DNA of 64,000 bases, taken from the NCBI GenBank assembly GCA_034509755.1, contig CM067553.1, positions 45,948,110-46,012,109 on the forward strand, given 5' to 3'. A program made the translations under genes and the position numbers. The notes beneath the pieces are model-generated. The model was not told the origin of the DNA, did no database searches, and saw only the letters and a program-made list of their open reading frames with translations. Source of the stretch: Anisodus tanguticus. Its lineage: Eukaryota > Streptophyta > Magnoliopsida > Solanales > Solanaceae. Position 1 is the stretch's first letter; every line of letters starts with the position of its first letter. Positions 46,537 through 58,700 of the stretch are shown here, one piece after another.

Positions 46537-49500
46537 ATGGCGTCAAAACTACCTATAGTGAAAGCAAAGGCTGTTGAAGCTTCAAAGTTCTTGACCAAGA
46601 ATGGATGTTCATACTACAAGCAGATGATGGAGCAGAACAAACAATACGTTCAAGAGCCACCTACTGTGGAGAAATGCCAGCATTTGGCGAAACAAGTGTT
46701 CTACACTCGCTTAGCTAGGTTTGTTATTCATCACTTGTATCCTTTCAAATGTACAAATACTTAGTCTTTGGAGGTGATTAGTGATTTTGCTTCGACTTGC
46801 CATAGAAGTTTTGAAAGTATTCAGTTGATTATCAGTAAGCAAAACGGATGGATATAGGAAAGGTTGGAACAATTTTCTGACTCTTTCCAATTCATGTTAT
46901 TCATAAGTTGGGCATAGCTAGGTCACCTTAGGGCTATACGGTTAGACTGCAAACTGCTCAGCATCTTGTGGTTGTAATATTTTTCTTGTTCTATCATCTC
47001 ATTCCGGGACCTTAATGATCCATCTGTGTCAAAATCACTTCTTTACTGAAAAAACTTCCGGGACCTTACCTAGGAGTAAGTTTCCTTCATAAAAGTTGAA
47101 CTACATTTCATCAACATTATGATACCTGAAATTTTAGTCCTCCAATAGGAAAGTGTGGTTGATTAGTTCTAATCGATTTAAGGCAACCACTTGTCAAAAA
47201 TTTTGTGAACTCTTATATACTTGAGATTTCACTAAGAGCTCACTAAAAATAGTAATAGCAGGCCATGATGAGATAATGAACAAAAGTCAACATCAACTAC
47301 TGAAGGTTAGGGAGTAAATGTTCTAGTACAACTGATGAACTACAACAAATGGTTCCCGGATAAACCAAGAGATAGATATGTTTGGGAATCAGAGAAAGTG
47401 ATTAAAAAAATTAAAGTATTGCACATGGTATATTTCCAAAATGGAACTGACAAGATAAAAAGGAGAAAAAAACAATGTGTTTGAAAGATTGGAGAGGAAG
47501 ATGTCCTATATGGAAAGGACAATTCTTGTCTTCGAGCGGGTCCCCGAAGTTAAGTTGCCTTTTGTTTCTCTAATGAAGCCAACAATGTATAATGCCTCCT
47601 GTTTATATAATTGAGATCTCACTTATCTCACTTATCAGATTCCATTGTGGAAGACGCAATTTTTTCTGAAGAATTCGCCATGATATACCTTATCCATGCA
47701 TAATATCAGGAAAAATGGATACAAATTTTTGACTGCTACTTAGTATTGGCAATAGGTCTGAAAAAGTATCTAAAAATATCAAATTTATATATTTGTACCC
47801 TGTCGAAGTAAGGAACCATGGCATATATGTTTGGAATAGATTCCATTTTGAGAGAGTTGAAAAAGCACTATCTCGTTGAAAGGTTCTATACATCTGCCCT
47901 TTCTCAACGCATTTCTTTAGACAAAGACTCCGTTTTTGTCATGTATGAACAAAGCCTGCTTCTACTCAGGATATGTAAACCTATTGAAGCTACATTTGCT
48001 TCGTTTAACCTGCAACTATTATAGTTGCATAAGTTATTAAATTATTTTTTATTAGGCATGTTAAACTTTCACTGCACAAAAGGGGGGAAATCCCGATATG
48101 CATAAGATATTGAAGTGTCATGTAGTTCATGTCTATTTTAGAGAAGGCGTGTTTATTAAGAGAAGCACTTATATGAGTTGTTATTTAGGTTATTATTGTA
48201 CAATTGCTAATAACCTAGACTAATCATGGATTTAAATTGCCTAAATACTAGGCTAACCATTTGGGTGTGATGATTCTAAGTCTATGGAACCGATGCAAGC
48301 AAAGTGATAAGATATGGGAAGAAGTATTGGTTATTACACATTAATTAGTACTCCCTCTGTCTCATTTCATGTGACACACTTTCCTATTTAGTATGTCCGA
48401 AAAAGAATGACACCTATCTTTATTTGATACTATTTAAAATTAGCATCTCAATTTTACCCTCAATGACCTGACTTGTTTGGACCCACTTGATATATAAGTT
48501 CATTTTTCAATTAGGAAAGAGAATGTAAAGAGATGCGGAACTTCACCGTCACATTTCTTCTTAATAAGGGCAATTTTGGTATTTTCACATATATTTAGCT
48601 TATGTGTCGAAAAAAAATCCTTTATTTTTTAAACTTCGTGTCCGAGCAAACATCTTCACATAAAATGAAAAGAGGGCGTAGTTTGTATAGGCCAATATTC
48701 AGGCATGGTCAGCTGTATCGACTTGAAGTGACCTAGGTCTTCTATGTAATAGAGGCATTATCCTGGAGAAACGTCCAAGAACTTTGGCAACAATGAATTT
48801 TATGTACAGTTTATCAAGAGAAGGCAATTCTTGAAAATCCATAGATGCCATGGATAAGTATCTTGATTCCAACTACTGCAAAAAAAAGGGTCTCTTGAAC
48901 CTGCCGTGTTTGCTTCGAGAAGTATGCATACTTAAATTTACTAATCAATAAAAAATGCATACTTAAATTTGTGTTTCTTTTTTTTTCTGAACTTCTCCTT
49001 TTGAATGATTAATATGAGGTCAGTGTTTTTTTGTGTTAGGTCCTAGGTAAGCTAATCATGTTTGATTATGTGTTTTGTATATGTCCTAATGAAGAACAAG
49101 TGGAGCCAAAACTGAATTAATGTATGGAGAGAAAGAAGAAGTCTTGTATATGTCCTAATGAGATATCTTCAGACCACTTGTTTCTCTCAAAATGTTCTAT
49201 ATTGGCTCTACTCCAACTTGCTTTCACTATTGATCTAGGTTGCTCGAATTCTCTAAAAATGTCGTCACTCCAGTGTCGGATCCTCCCAAAATGTATAACT
49301 TTTGGAGGATTCTCTATGGAGAATCTGAGCAACATAGTTGTTGATGATTTAGCAAGGTGAGTTATCGAATGGAGTATTAATGTTTGATGGTTTAGCGCCA
49401 TCCTACCTGTTGTAACTTGATTTACATATCTTAAAAGAAGGTTGTGTCATAGTTAGAGTCGTTCCTATACTTTTAAGGGCCCGGTGCGAGAAACAAAAAG

Positions 49501-50725
49501 AGATCCTTTTTTATTCACATGAAAAATTAAAATTAACTAATTAATCAATATTAAAAAAAAAGGTTTGTTTTTTGTTTAAAGAGGAGGGGGGGACTGTTTG
49601 GGACTTGGGGCCAAATCTGATTTTGTGTTTAAAAAAAAGTCTTTCGCTGCTCATTGGATTCGAACACGCGACCTCTCACTAGGGAAGGACTTTTGAATGG
49701 AGCCCTCAACCTCTAGGCTACAACTCTCACTGATAAGATTGGAGGCATTTTTAATACGTATCTTAATATTTGAAACCAATAAAAGAAAAATGAAAATTTT
49801 GGGGCGGAGGTCCCGCCGGCCGGGGGCCCTGTGCGGCGGCGGCGCCTCGACCGCCCCAGGGACGGCTCTGGTCAGTCATACTCATTTGTCAAAGTTGAAC
49901 AGAGTCTACTACAGTTATGCTCTCACTGTCCTGTTTTCTGTGACATGTTGATTAGACTTAGTTTCTCTTGCGTAATAGAATTGTATTCTAGATGATGATA
50001 CTTGTTGGACACTGATAAAAACAAAAGATGATACTTGTTGGAGCTCTGTTTATGGGTTTGGTTTGATAGGGGATATGTCATAGGATAGTTTAAAATTTGA
50101 TTTGTTTGATGATTTTTATTCTTGATGTGGCAATTGGGTATTTATATGTGCCCCAAACATTTTGCGATAATAAAGTATGTAATTAAATGGGATAGAGTGA
50201 CTATGTCTTTTGAATTTATCATTGCCAAGAAAACCTGAAGTACTGAACTTCTCCTGATCACCAAAAAAAAAAAAAAATGGAGCAATTGGAATATACTATC
50301 TGACGCGAGTTTTTTTTTTTTGGTTTGCTGGGAGCAAAGAGCAATTCTGCTTCCAATTTTCCATGGTTATTCGTTGCCAAAAGTGTTATGTTTCTCTTTG
50401 TATTATTGGCACGTTGTTGCATGATATCAGGGCAGAAAGGTTAGAACTTGAGCTCCTTTCTGTTACCTGATAGAGAACCTGTTCCATTTATACCTTTCAT
50501 TCATCTTGTACTAATGATCTCTCTTCTTCTTGGGGCAGTATTCCTGGCCGTTATCAAGCGTCCTGGAAGGAACTTGATGATATCAAGAACTTGTGGAAGC
50601 ACAGACAGGAGCTGAAAATTGAAGATGCAGGCATTGCCGCTCTTTTTGGGCTAGAATGTTTCGCTTGGTTTTGTGCTGGGGAGATTGTAGGACGAGGGTT
50701 CACAATTACTGGTTATTATGTCTAA
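46537..50725 (+). CDS. Mitochondrial ATP synthase subunit g, plant type, two exons
   Basis: Coding exons 46537-46718 and 50539-50725, GT-AG intron of 3,820 bp, 122 residues. It starts MASKLPIVKAKAVEASKFLT and ends AGEIVGRGFTITGYYV. The joined sequence across the intron (FYTRLASIPGRYQASWKEL) and the block EDAGIAALFGLECFAWFCAG match plant ATP synthase subunit g at the expected length. The protein is a small membrane subunit at the dimer interface of mitochondrial F1Fo ATP synthase; the hydrophobic helix is about residues 92-112. Subunit g proteins usually lack a cleaved presequence, as here. The intron holds a Stowaway MITE and two other small repeats. The gene faces ferrochelatase tail-to-tail. 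A further untranslated leader exon near 43.1 kb is possible. Confidence 0.93.
46719..48350 (+). other. First part of the ATP synthase gene intron
   Basis: AT-rich intron sequence. A 68-codon plus frame at 47818-48024 and small minus frames have no recognisable content. Confidence 0.5.
48351..48678. repeat. Stowaway MITE in the ATP synthase intron
   Basis: TA dinucleotides at 48349-48350 and 48679-48680. Left end CTCCCTCTGTCTCATTTCAT; right complement CGCCCTCTTTTCATTTTATG. It is a different family from the pair at 24607 and 38268: inner block GTGACACACTTTCCTATTTA. Confidence 0.8.
49239..49333. repeat. Small palindromic MITE
   Basis: The ends GTTGCTCGAATTCTC and complement GTTGCTCAGATTCTC are inverted, and the centre carries GTCGGATCCTCC against TTTGGAGGATTC. 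I recognise this about 95-bp palindromic unit as a common short repeat of Solanaceae. Confidence 0.6.
49453..49874 (-). repeat. Non-autonomous element with tRNA-like insert and G/C-rich ends
   Basis: Ends AGAGTCGTTCCTA and complement AGAGCCGTCCCTG are inverted. Inner G/C-rich parts (GGGCCCGGTGCGAG and the 49802-49850 zone GTCCCGCCGGCCGG) are typical of hAT-type non-autonomous elements. On the minus strand, 49655-49730 reads like a tRNA-derived SINE (GTAGCCTAGAGGTTGAGGG then GTGTTCGAATCCAAT). No 8-bp duplication was resolved. Confidence 0.45.
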
Positions 50726-52097
50726 ATCTCCCAAATATTAGGTATCAAAGGAATGACTTTTATCACTGTCGATAAAAGATTGTTGTCAATCACTAACTTT
50801 TGCGGGATAAACGTACCAACAAGATACAGATTTTCAAATTTTCATGTTTGGAAGTACAATATACGTAGAGGATGAGCCTTTCTGCTATAGATTTCAAAGG
50901 CTGAGTAGGAGCCATATATTTGCTTCAATAAGGCAGCTTCGAACATGTTGTTTTCATGATTACGGTTTGTGTTACATATTTATTTCCTTGGAGATCAAAA
51001 TCAGTCCTGCGAGACTTGGTAGATGAATCTACAATTGGAAAAAGGCTATTACCAGAATAAGTTTACTCTCTCAGTAACATTATCACTAACATTCTTATGC
51101 CTACTAGGGGCGTGTTGCGATGGCAATGATCATTCTTTCCTCAACTAAAGGTCGGATTGAGCTTTGGGCATGAATAATCTTTTGGGAGGGAGCTTTTCGC
51201 CTCTCTTAATGTGTTTTTCCAGCATGAATTCGAATTAGTCGAACAGTGAATTTCAGATACCGGTAGGTGATTCTTTTTCCCAATATTTGCTTTGGTTTAT
51301 CTATTTTTTTAGTCTGTTCCTTTTCATCCCCTTCAAAACAGCACGATGAGTGCAGTCGCCTTACATTATATTTTTTTTTGGGAAGTGGCTTAACGCTGTT
51401 TAACTGAAAAGAAAAATTTCTTGCATATTTGTATCCTGAGAATGAAATTGCCAAATTGTTTGGGTTGACGGATGAGAAAATTACAGATCTGGTTCTTACT
51501 ATCTCCTTGCAATCTGAGGTTTCGATTGTTCCTAAAAAGGTGTAAAGGCTGGGATTGAAGATGCACAAGACTTTGTTCGTGAGTTTTTACTAAAAATAGT
51601 ACAAGGACCTAACTGAAATCCTTTGGATGGTTAAGAACTTTATGACAGTTCCAATTTATTTTGATCGAACCGCCTAGTTTACTTTGTATATTATAGGGCA
51701 TATCTTATTGCAACTTGCAAGATTACTTGTGTTAACTCCATTTAATTAGTAGAACCTTATAATTTTTAAGTATTATACAAATTCTTTAGTTCCTTTGGAG
51801 ATACATCTCTTTTCCTTTCAAGAGTTCTTATGTGCGTTTCCATGTCACTTTGAGACCCCCGGAAATGAACAAATTCCTTTTCTTTTCTTGAGAACACATA
51901 CTATATTCGTCACTAATCCATACATTTCAGAGGCAGTGAATCGAGCTCAAATAACTCGGTAAACTGAACCTGCACTTGGGAGGGGAACAACAACTGAAAA
52001 TAACCGCTAAAAAGAGGATAATGCTAACCCTACCATTAACTACTTCACTTATGAATTTCATAATAATAGAAATAAATGTCTTGGCGAGACATAATTT
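50726..52097. other. Region between the two tail-to-tail genes
   Basis: Contains the presumed 3' UTRs of both genes. A 41-codon relic at about 51418-51545 is described separately. No complete gene. Confidence 0.45.
51418..51545 (+). pseudogene. Short unidentified coding relic
   Basis: A plus frame reads AYLYPENEIAKLFGLTDEKI, then TDLVLTISLQSEVSIV and a TAA. The amino-acid composition is protein-like and codon-like rather than random AT-rich, but the piece is too short to identify. The 120-codon minus frame over the same DNA is likely a shadow. Confidence 0.25.
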
Positions 52098-52178
52098 GAA
52101 ACTTGCTATCCTCTTTACCTAGTAGAAACTTGCTATCCTCTTTACCTAGTAGAAACTTGCTATCCTCTTTACCTAGTA
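52098..52178. repeat. Three exact tandem copies of a 27-bp unit
   Basis: The unit begins GAAACTTGCTATCCTCTTTA and ends CCTAGTA; copies at 52098-52124, 52125-52151 and 52152-52178 are identical. It is a minisatellite in the 3' flank of the ferrochelatase gene. Confidence 0.9.
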
Positions 52179-52706
52179 GGTAAAGATTTACCTCCGTAAA
52201 AAAGATAATTCATTCGAATCTATATGGGAGTCTCAACTACGTTACCAAAGGCTAGACCACATTAAGATCACCTTACATTTCTCAATAGGTTATCTATACG
52301 GCTCGCACCCGTGATCTATTAGAAGTGTCTTCTCGAGACACTTTACTGCACTAAATTAATTTGTCCTTGCTATTTCTACAAATGCTTAACCAAAAGAAAT
52401 TATGGTATAATAGAAGTTCGTCGATTTTACAAAAATAGAAGATATTTGTACGATATAAAACCAATGCCACACGGATTGTTGCATCTCTGATCAGTTCTCG
52501 TTCTATGCACGATTGCTGCCCTAAAAACAGAATACTAGCACTTCCAAACTGTTGAATCCAGTCTCTATAACAAAAGTGATACCTAATATATTTAGTAGTA
52601 AGAACAAAACTTGTAAACTGTTACAAAATTAAGAAACGTTCAGGTGGCAGTGCAAATATTGCTTCTAGATCTCTCTACTATTTCCAAAAAGGAACTTTTG
52701 TCCTCC

Positions 52707-55700
52707 CTAAAGGATGTTCTTCTTAAAAGCCGATACCATCTTTGGTGAAAACAGAAAAACAAGTGCTAATAGTGATCCAAAAAGCATTTTTATAAAGTAT
52801 TGCATCGGATCACTGTCAACTTCTTCCTCTGTACCAGTAGACGTTGACATTGCCATTGTCGAGGGCAATGCTTCAATAACTGCATCTGCCAGGTCAGTTA
52901 TGAAAGAGGAGGTGCAATTCAGAGCAGGAACACGACCCCAATTTTCAATTCCCGATTCAAGTGCTAATTCCTTGTATTCCATATCTATCTCTTCAAGAGT
53001 CTCTATATGCTCGCTCACAAAACTGAAATTCCAAAAGCATACATTATGGTGAGATACCAAGAATAAAGCCAAGAGATCTTGCAGGCAAGTGAAAACTAAG
53101 CCTACAGACATTCATATGAGAAGAGTATCAAATTGCCATTTCAACAAGAAAGGCCTAAATACTCTTGAACTGGTGGTGACAATATAAGTTCTTCATTTGT
53201 TGTTCTCTCATTCCCCTGCAAGGGATCGTTGGAACATTTCTAATTTCTACATCATGATGCCCTGATTACACAGGCATCCAAACACATACAACGACAAGAG
53301 CGTCACTTCCTACCAAGTCACAAAAGCATTGACCCTCCAAAATCCCACAACTAAAAAGTATCTCAGAGACAGTTGGCTATATTGTCGCTCCAAAATCCCA
53401 CGGCAGTTCTCTGAATTTCACGACACTTACTCCAAGGTAAGCCTCTCACCCTTTTTTTTTCTTTTGACTAATCAAAGAGATAGTTCTCGCTGTTAATAGT
53501 AAAATTATCGTACTCTCTCTCATGCACAAGAGATTAGCATCCATAAGTGAGAATCCTTTCTATTTATTCAAGTTATCTATTTGGAGCAATAGGATCCATG
53601 AGTCATGGCTTTCCTGTTACCTTCTACAGCATATCAGGTCTGGCTAGAGACCATAATAGACTTGAAATGGTTTTCAACAAAATGTAGTCATGTTAAACTT
53701 GCATGACAGACCATAGAAAGTCTAACACAGGTTAATCTAATAAAAAATCGCCAAACAAATTTGATAGCACTGAATTTTGATCCCATGACACCATAACTCA
53801 TTGAGAAGAGAAAATTCAGGTGCTAGAATGCCTACCTTACAGGAACAGCCAACAGAGACTTCACACCTTTTTGTCCAAGCTCAACAAGAACTTCGTCAGT
53901 GTATGGTTTCAACCATTGCACAGGTCCAACTCGGCTCTGGAATGCAAAGCGATGATACTAAATTAATTCAAGACCAAATAGAGGGAAAAGAACATTCATT
54001 CCACTATATTTAGTTTTTGGTATACTTCTTGTATACAGGAACTTTCCCACATTAATGATATTACTTTACTTCTTTTTACATAGTATAAAAGTAAAATGTT
54101 ATGAAGGAGTATTATACGGAGTTCGGAGCAGAAGAGTTTAGTAAATCAGAAATGTGAAAAAGTGTAAAGTTGGTTGAAAAGATGCCACATCAAATTTGAA
54201 ATAATATAAATAAAATTAGTATTAATCTGAACTGTTGAGATAAAACTTTTGCAATTTTAAGAGGTCATACTTTGCGGAACAGATCAAAATAGAGGTAAAA
54301 TGGCTAAAAAAGGAGTCATATTCTGTCTCAAACCCCCTTCCTTCCCCCCAATTGCCTACATCTCCACCCTCCCCTCCACCTAGGGATGGCAACGGATCGG
54401 ATCTGGACCGGATCCTACTAGATCCAGATCCAGATCCGATTTTCATACATGAATCCAGATCCGGATCCAGATCCGTCGGGTCCATAAAAATCAGATCCAA
54501 ATCCGGATCCATTGGATCCACCGGGTCCACGGATCGGATCTGGATCCACATGTAAAAAAAAATTGCATTGCTAAGAATGTAACCTTGCTAAGAATTTTTT
54601 TTAGACTGACAAACGATTTTTACTTAGCTAACAGTTTACTGTGTTTCAATTTTGAAATGTTCATATGAGATATTTTGTTCGTTGTCTCGTTTTGATTGTG
54701 AGCTATTAATTGAAAATGTTGGACAATGACAATAGTTGTGGAAAATGCTGACTAGTATTTTCACAATGCAGAACTTGCATGTGCTTGAAATCTTCACAAA
54801 TGAAGTGAATATAATTTTAACTACTTGTCTATGGAGATGTTAGTCATTCACTAATATAACATTCATTTTATTATCGAAGTTACCTATTTATTTTTGGGTT
54901 TTTGAGTTAATACGGGGATAAATTAAACTTGTTTTGAGAATTAAACTTGCAAGGATGTGCTTAGCAATTTTAAGAAAATACTTATAAAATTACATTCTAG
55001 GTTATGAATATATTTAATAAAAAACGGATCCACGGGTCGGATCTGGACCGGATACGGATCTCAAATACAAGATCCAGATCAAGATCCGATCCGTCAGAAA
55101 TGGATCCGGGTCCGATCCGGATCCGTCGGGTCCAAATTTTGAAGATCCATATCCTATAAAACGGATCTGGATCCACCGGATCCGGACCGGGTCCAAGATC
55201 CATTGCCATCTCTACCTCCACCCCAACTTCCTCACAAAAAAAATTATTCAAAAAAAAGGAAAAAGAGGAGAGAATTATGGATCAGTTCCACTTTGACGTG
55301 AACTGATCAGTATAAGCACATAGAGTTTGGCAAAACTGAACTTTGAGTCATTGCAGCATGGAAAGCTAAATTTATTTCCCATCTATAATAAAATACTTAG
55401 AGGGCACCAGTAGGAAGAGCTGAATGTACATGGTGTTGCAGAGTGTCAAGAACTATTGGTAACACAAAAAAGTGATCTGGAAGACTTAGGGTTTAGGACA
55501 AACCTGGTAAGCCAAGGTATGATCATTGTTGATTCCTCTAGCTTTCAGCTCTTTCATTATCAAGAAAATGCACTCCTCCATCTGATCTCTGTATGGATCA
55601 CCAGCATCTTCAACATAACTAACTGGTACTCCATGGGCGCTAAAGAAAACCATGACCTAAAATACATCCAGAGACTTAGGATTGAGTTGGAACAGTAAAA

Positions 55701-58700
55701 AATGTCCTAGTGATAATGAAGAAAAGTTCATCACCAAACTAAGAGCATAACCATGATGATCAGAAACTGAGGCCATACAAATAAAGGAATAAGATAAGCT
55801 ACCTCCTCAGGATTAGAGAAATTATGTAACTCCTTCTCAATCAAATCTACCATGGACTTGATGTAACCTTGTCGTTGGTACCAGGATTCAATGACAGCAA
55901 CTGGTAGTCTAGACAGATAAGAGTCTTCCCTGAGAGTACACAAAGTTAGATATTAATTAGAGTCAGGAACAAGTATATGCATACACTTCAAGTTAAGAAC
56001 ATTACATAACATTCCATACATGCAGTAACCAAATTGAAAAGAAAAAAAGTTACCTGAAAATATTCTGAAGGGCACGGACGCTCGAACCAGTTGTAGAGAT
56101 AGAGTATTGAGGATATAAAGGCAGTACTACCAGCTTTGTTATCCCATCTCTTTTTATCTGCACCACAACAGGGAACTCAAATTCAGATCAAACAAAGACT
56201 TACGAAATTTCAAGCTCACAGGAGATGAATGATTTTTCGGTCCCATTTAATCCCAACAATTCAATTGGGTGGCCTTGATAATGGATAACTGCTGGCTGGG
56301 ATCAAGTAGGTGTAGGAAACACGTTCCACCCAAGAATTTCAGCACATGAGATCTTTCTAAATAAAAGAAAATAGAGGATCTCAAATAAACAGCTGGCAGT
56401 TTATCAAAATTATCAGCATATAAATATTTGCACTATATCTATATAACGCAGTGAGGTTGTATTACAAGCTTGCTAAGAAAACAGAGCACATTAACAAGAC
56501 TTTGCTAACCAGAAGCCACAACAATGAAAGCCAGATAAAGTAATGAGAAAAAAGCATACTGAATTTTCTTCAGGTAATATTGTCAAACTACTAATTTGGC
56601 TTCTTAATTCTTACTAATGAAAATGGCCATGATCTATCTTCAAGATTTGAATTACTCTTGGCCAGGCTTCAACAAATAGGGTTTTTTTTCAATTGGAAAA
56701 TCAGTAAACAATAGTATGTATCACTCAATATTTCTTTCTGAGAAGGTCTATAGATTAGATCACTGAATATTCTTAGCAGAATTGATTGAACAAATGCCAC
56801 AACAAAACATTAGCTCATTGTGAATGGATATTGACAGACAAGTCAACTTATAATGTGAAACATTCTTGATGTGGGCTAAAACGGCCGTTATGCGCACTTG
56901 AAAACCCAGAAAGCAAAAATAAGCTATCTTTTAACATATTGCAAGCTGAAAAAAGAGCTTCTTTAGGAGACTTCCTCACATTTTACTACTTTGGTCCAGA
57001 TTTTACTTGTAACAGCTTTCTAGTCCTCCAATTTGAGTTCAGTAGTACTTATCAAACATTTTAGTTGAGTAGTAACTTTCTTTTTATCAGTAAATGATAA
57101 GTTGAGTAGTACTTATCAAACAGTTCGTTTGGTTGAGTAGCACACACAAATAATAAAATGAGAGTTTGCTCAAAACGGTTTGGTCAATGTCTGTACGTCG
57201 ACCTTCATATGCAATGGGTCATACGCATGAAACCATAATGATTACAGGAAGCTGTCTCAAAATACCAGCAATCTCCTCAAATCCATGCAATTTATCAAAA
57301 TGTAGAGCACAATGAAAGAAAAAGACCCATTAGCAATACCAACCTAGTTGAGATTAAGGCTTAGTCTTCTTGGTATGTCTCCAATTTGTGAAGAGTCTTT
57401 TTAATCTTGTTGGGGATTTATGTCATAGAAAATGTAGAAAAATTCTCGGCTTAGATATCCTAATTTACTGAAGATTGGAATGAGTTGGGGCTAAATGGGA
57501 ATGAAATGGATAGTAAGGATTCATATAATCCTCACTAGCTCGGGATTGGGCCTAGTTGTTCTTATTATAGTCTTATTCTTCAATTTCATGTACAATATTT
57601 CTTTAGAGTTTAGACATTTTACACATGCAGGGCTGAAAGCAAATCCAGCCCCAAGAAGCTATTTGACTTGGAGCTTAATTGAGCTAGACACAAAAATTAC
57701 TGTCAGGTAATACAAAAGACTGGAAGATTTTTCGTGGCTTCTAGTAGCACAGCTTAAAACTTCATGTGTCCATCCCAATCATGCATATAAAGATACCAAT
57801 TGGTAAGTGAGAAAAAAATTTCAAAGCATTCAGTTCAATTACAAATATAAATTCTGTCATCATCATAATCCTCGACAAGATTAGAATCTATCTGACTTTT
57901 TAGGTACCTATGAAATGAATATCATTTATAGAAAGAAGAAGGTGAACACAAAAGACACAGACACCTTTAGCTCATCATCTCCCCTAAAACTCCACAAAGG
58001 GAGGAGGGAGCGAGAGGTGTCTTTCTTCTTCTTTGTTTTCTTTTTTTTTCTCTTTCGTGTGGAAAGGGGAGGAGGGGGGACAGACGAAGATTCAAATAAA
58101 ATAGATGTCTCAAAGTCCATTAAGTAGTAATGTCATCTGTTACTAATGTGGCTAATTTGATCCCATTATTATTAATCTGCTACTTTCCCCAACAACAAGT
58201 AGTTCTAGAACTACTTGTAGAAAAGGAAGATTTCTACAATCAAGATCCTAGATAAGATTGCTTTTTTATTTTATAAGAACCTAGATACGATTGCTTTAGG
58301 GTAAGACAAAGTGTAAAATCATAAGAACCTTATAAAAATCAGAAAACGAAAAAACTAAATATTATTTATGTACACCTGAGAAACTGCAAGAATAGTAGAG
58401 ATGAGTTCAAATCCAGTCTCTATGTAAAGCTCGATGTCTAAGTAAGACAATACAACTCAGAACATAGAACAATTGCACCGAACATGTAATACAAGTTATA
58501 TACAAACATGAATGTAGAATTAAAAGCATCCCATACCATTATTTATACTCATTATACAGTAAAATACAAGCGGGAATTTGTAGCATATGAGCTACGGAAA
58601 ACATATTTTGACACAAGAGGTCACACAAAATAACTGAAATCAAGAAACACTATAAGGCCAAAATAGTTGTAGGATCTTATGGTTCTACCATTTTTTATTC

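Noticed and set aside
49655..49730. A minus-strand tRNA gene
   Set aside because: The spacing of the boxes and the lack of matching acceptor-stem arms fit a tRNA-derived SINE instead.
51206..51568. A 120-codon minus frame
   Set aside because: It is antisense to the more protein-like plus-strand relic and has no recognisable motif.
54222..55251. Several long frames on both strands rich in Asp-Pro-Asp and Arg-Ser repeats
   Set aside because: They are translations of the GGATCCGGATC-like palindromic arrays at the ends of the hAT element, so every frame looks open; no gene.
57915..58127. Frames across a poly-pyrimidine stretch in FC1 intron 4
   Set aside because: They consist of Phe or Lys runs from simple sequence within an intron.
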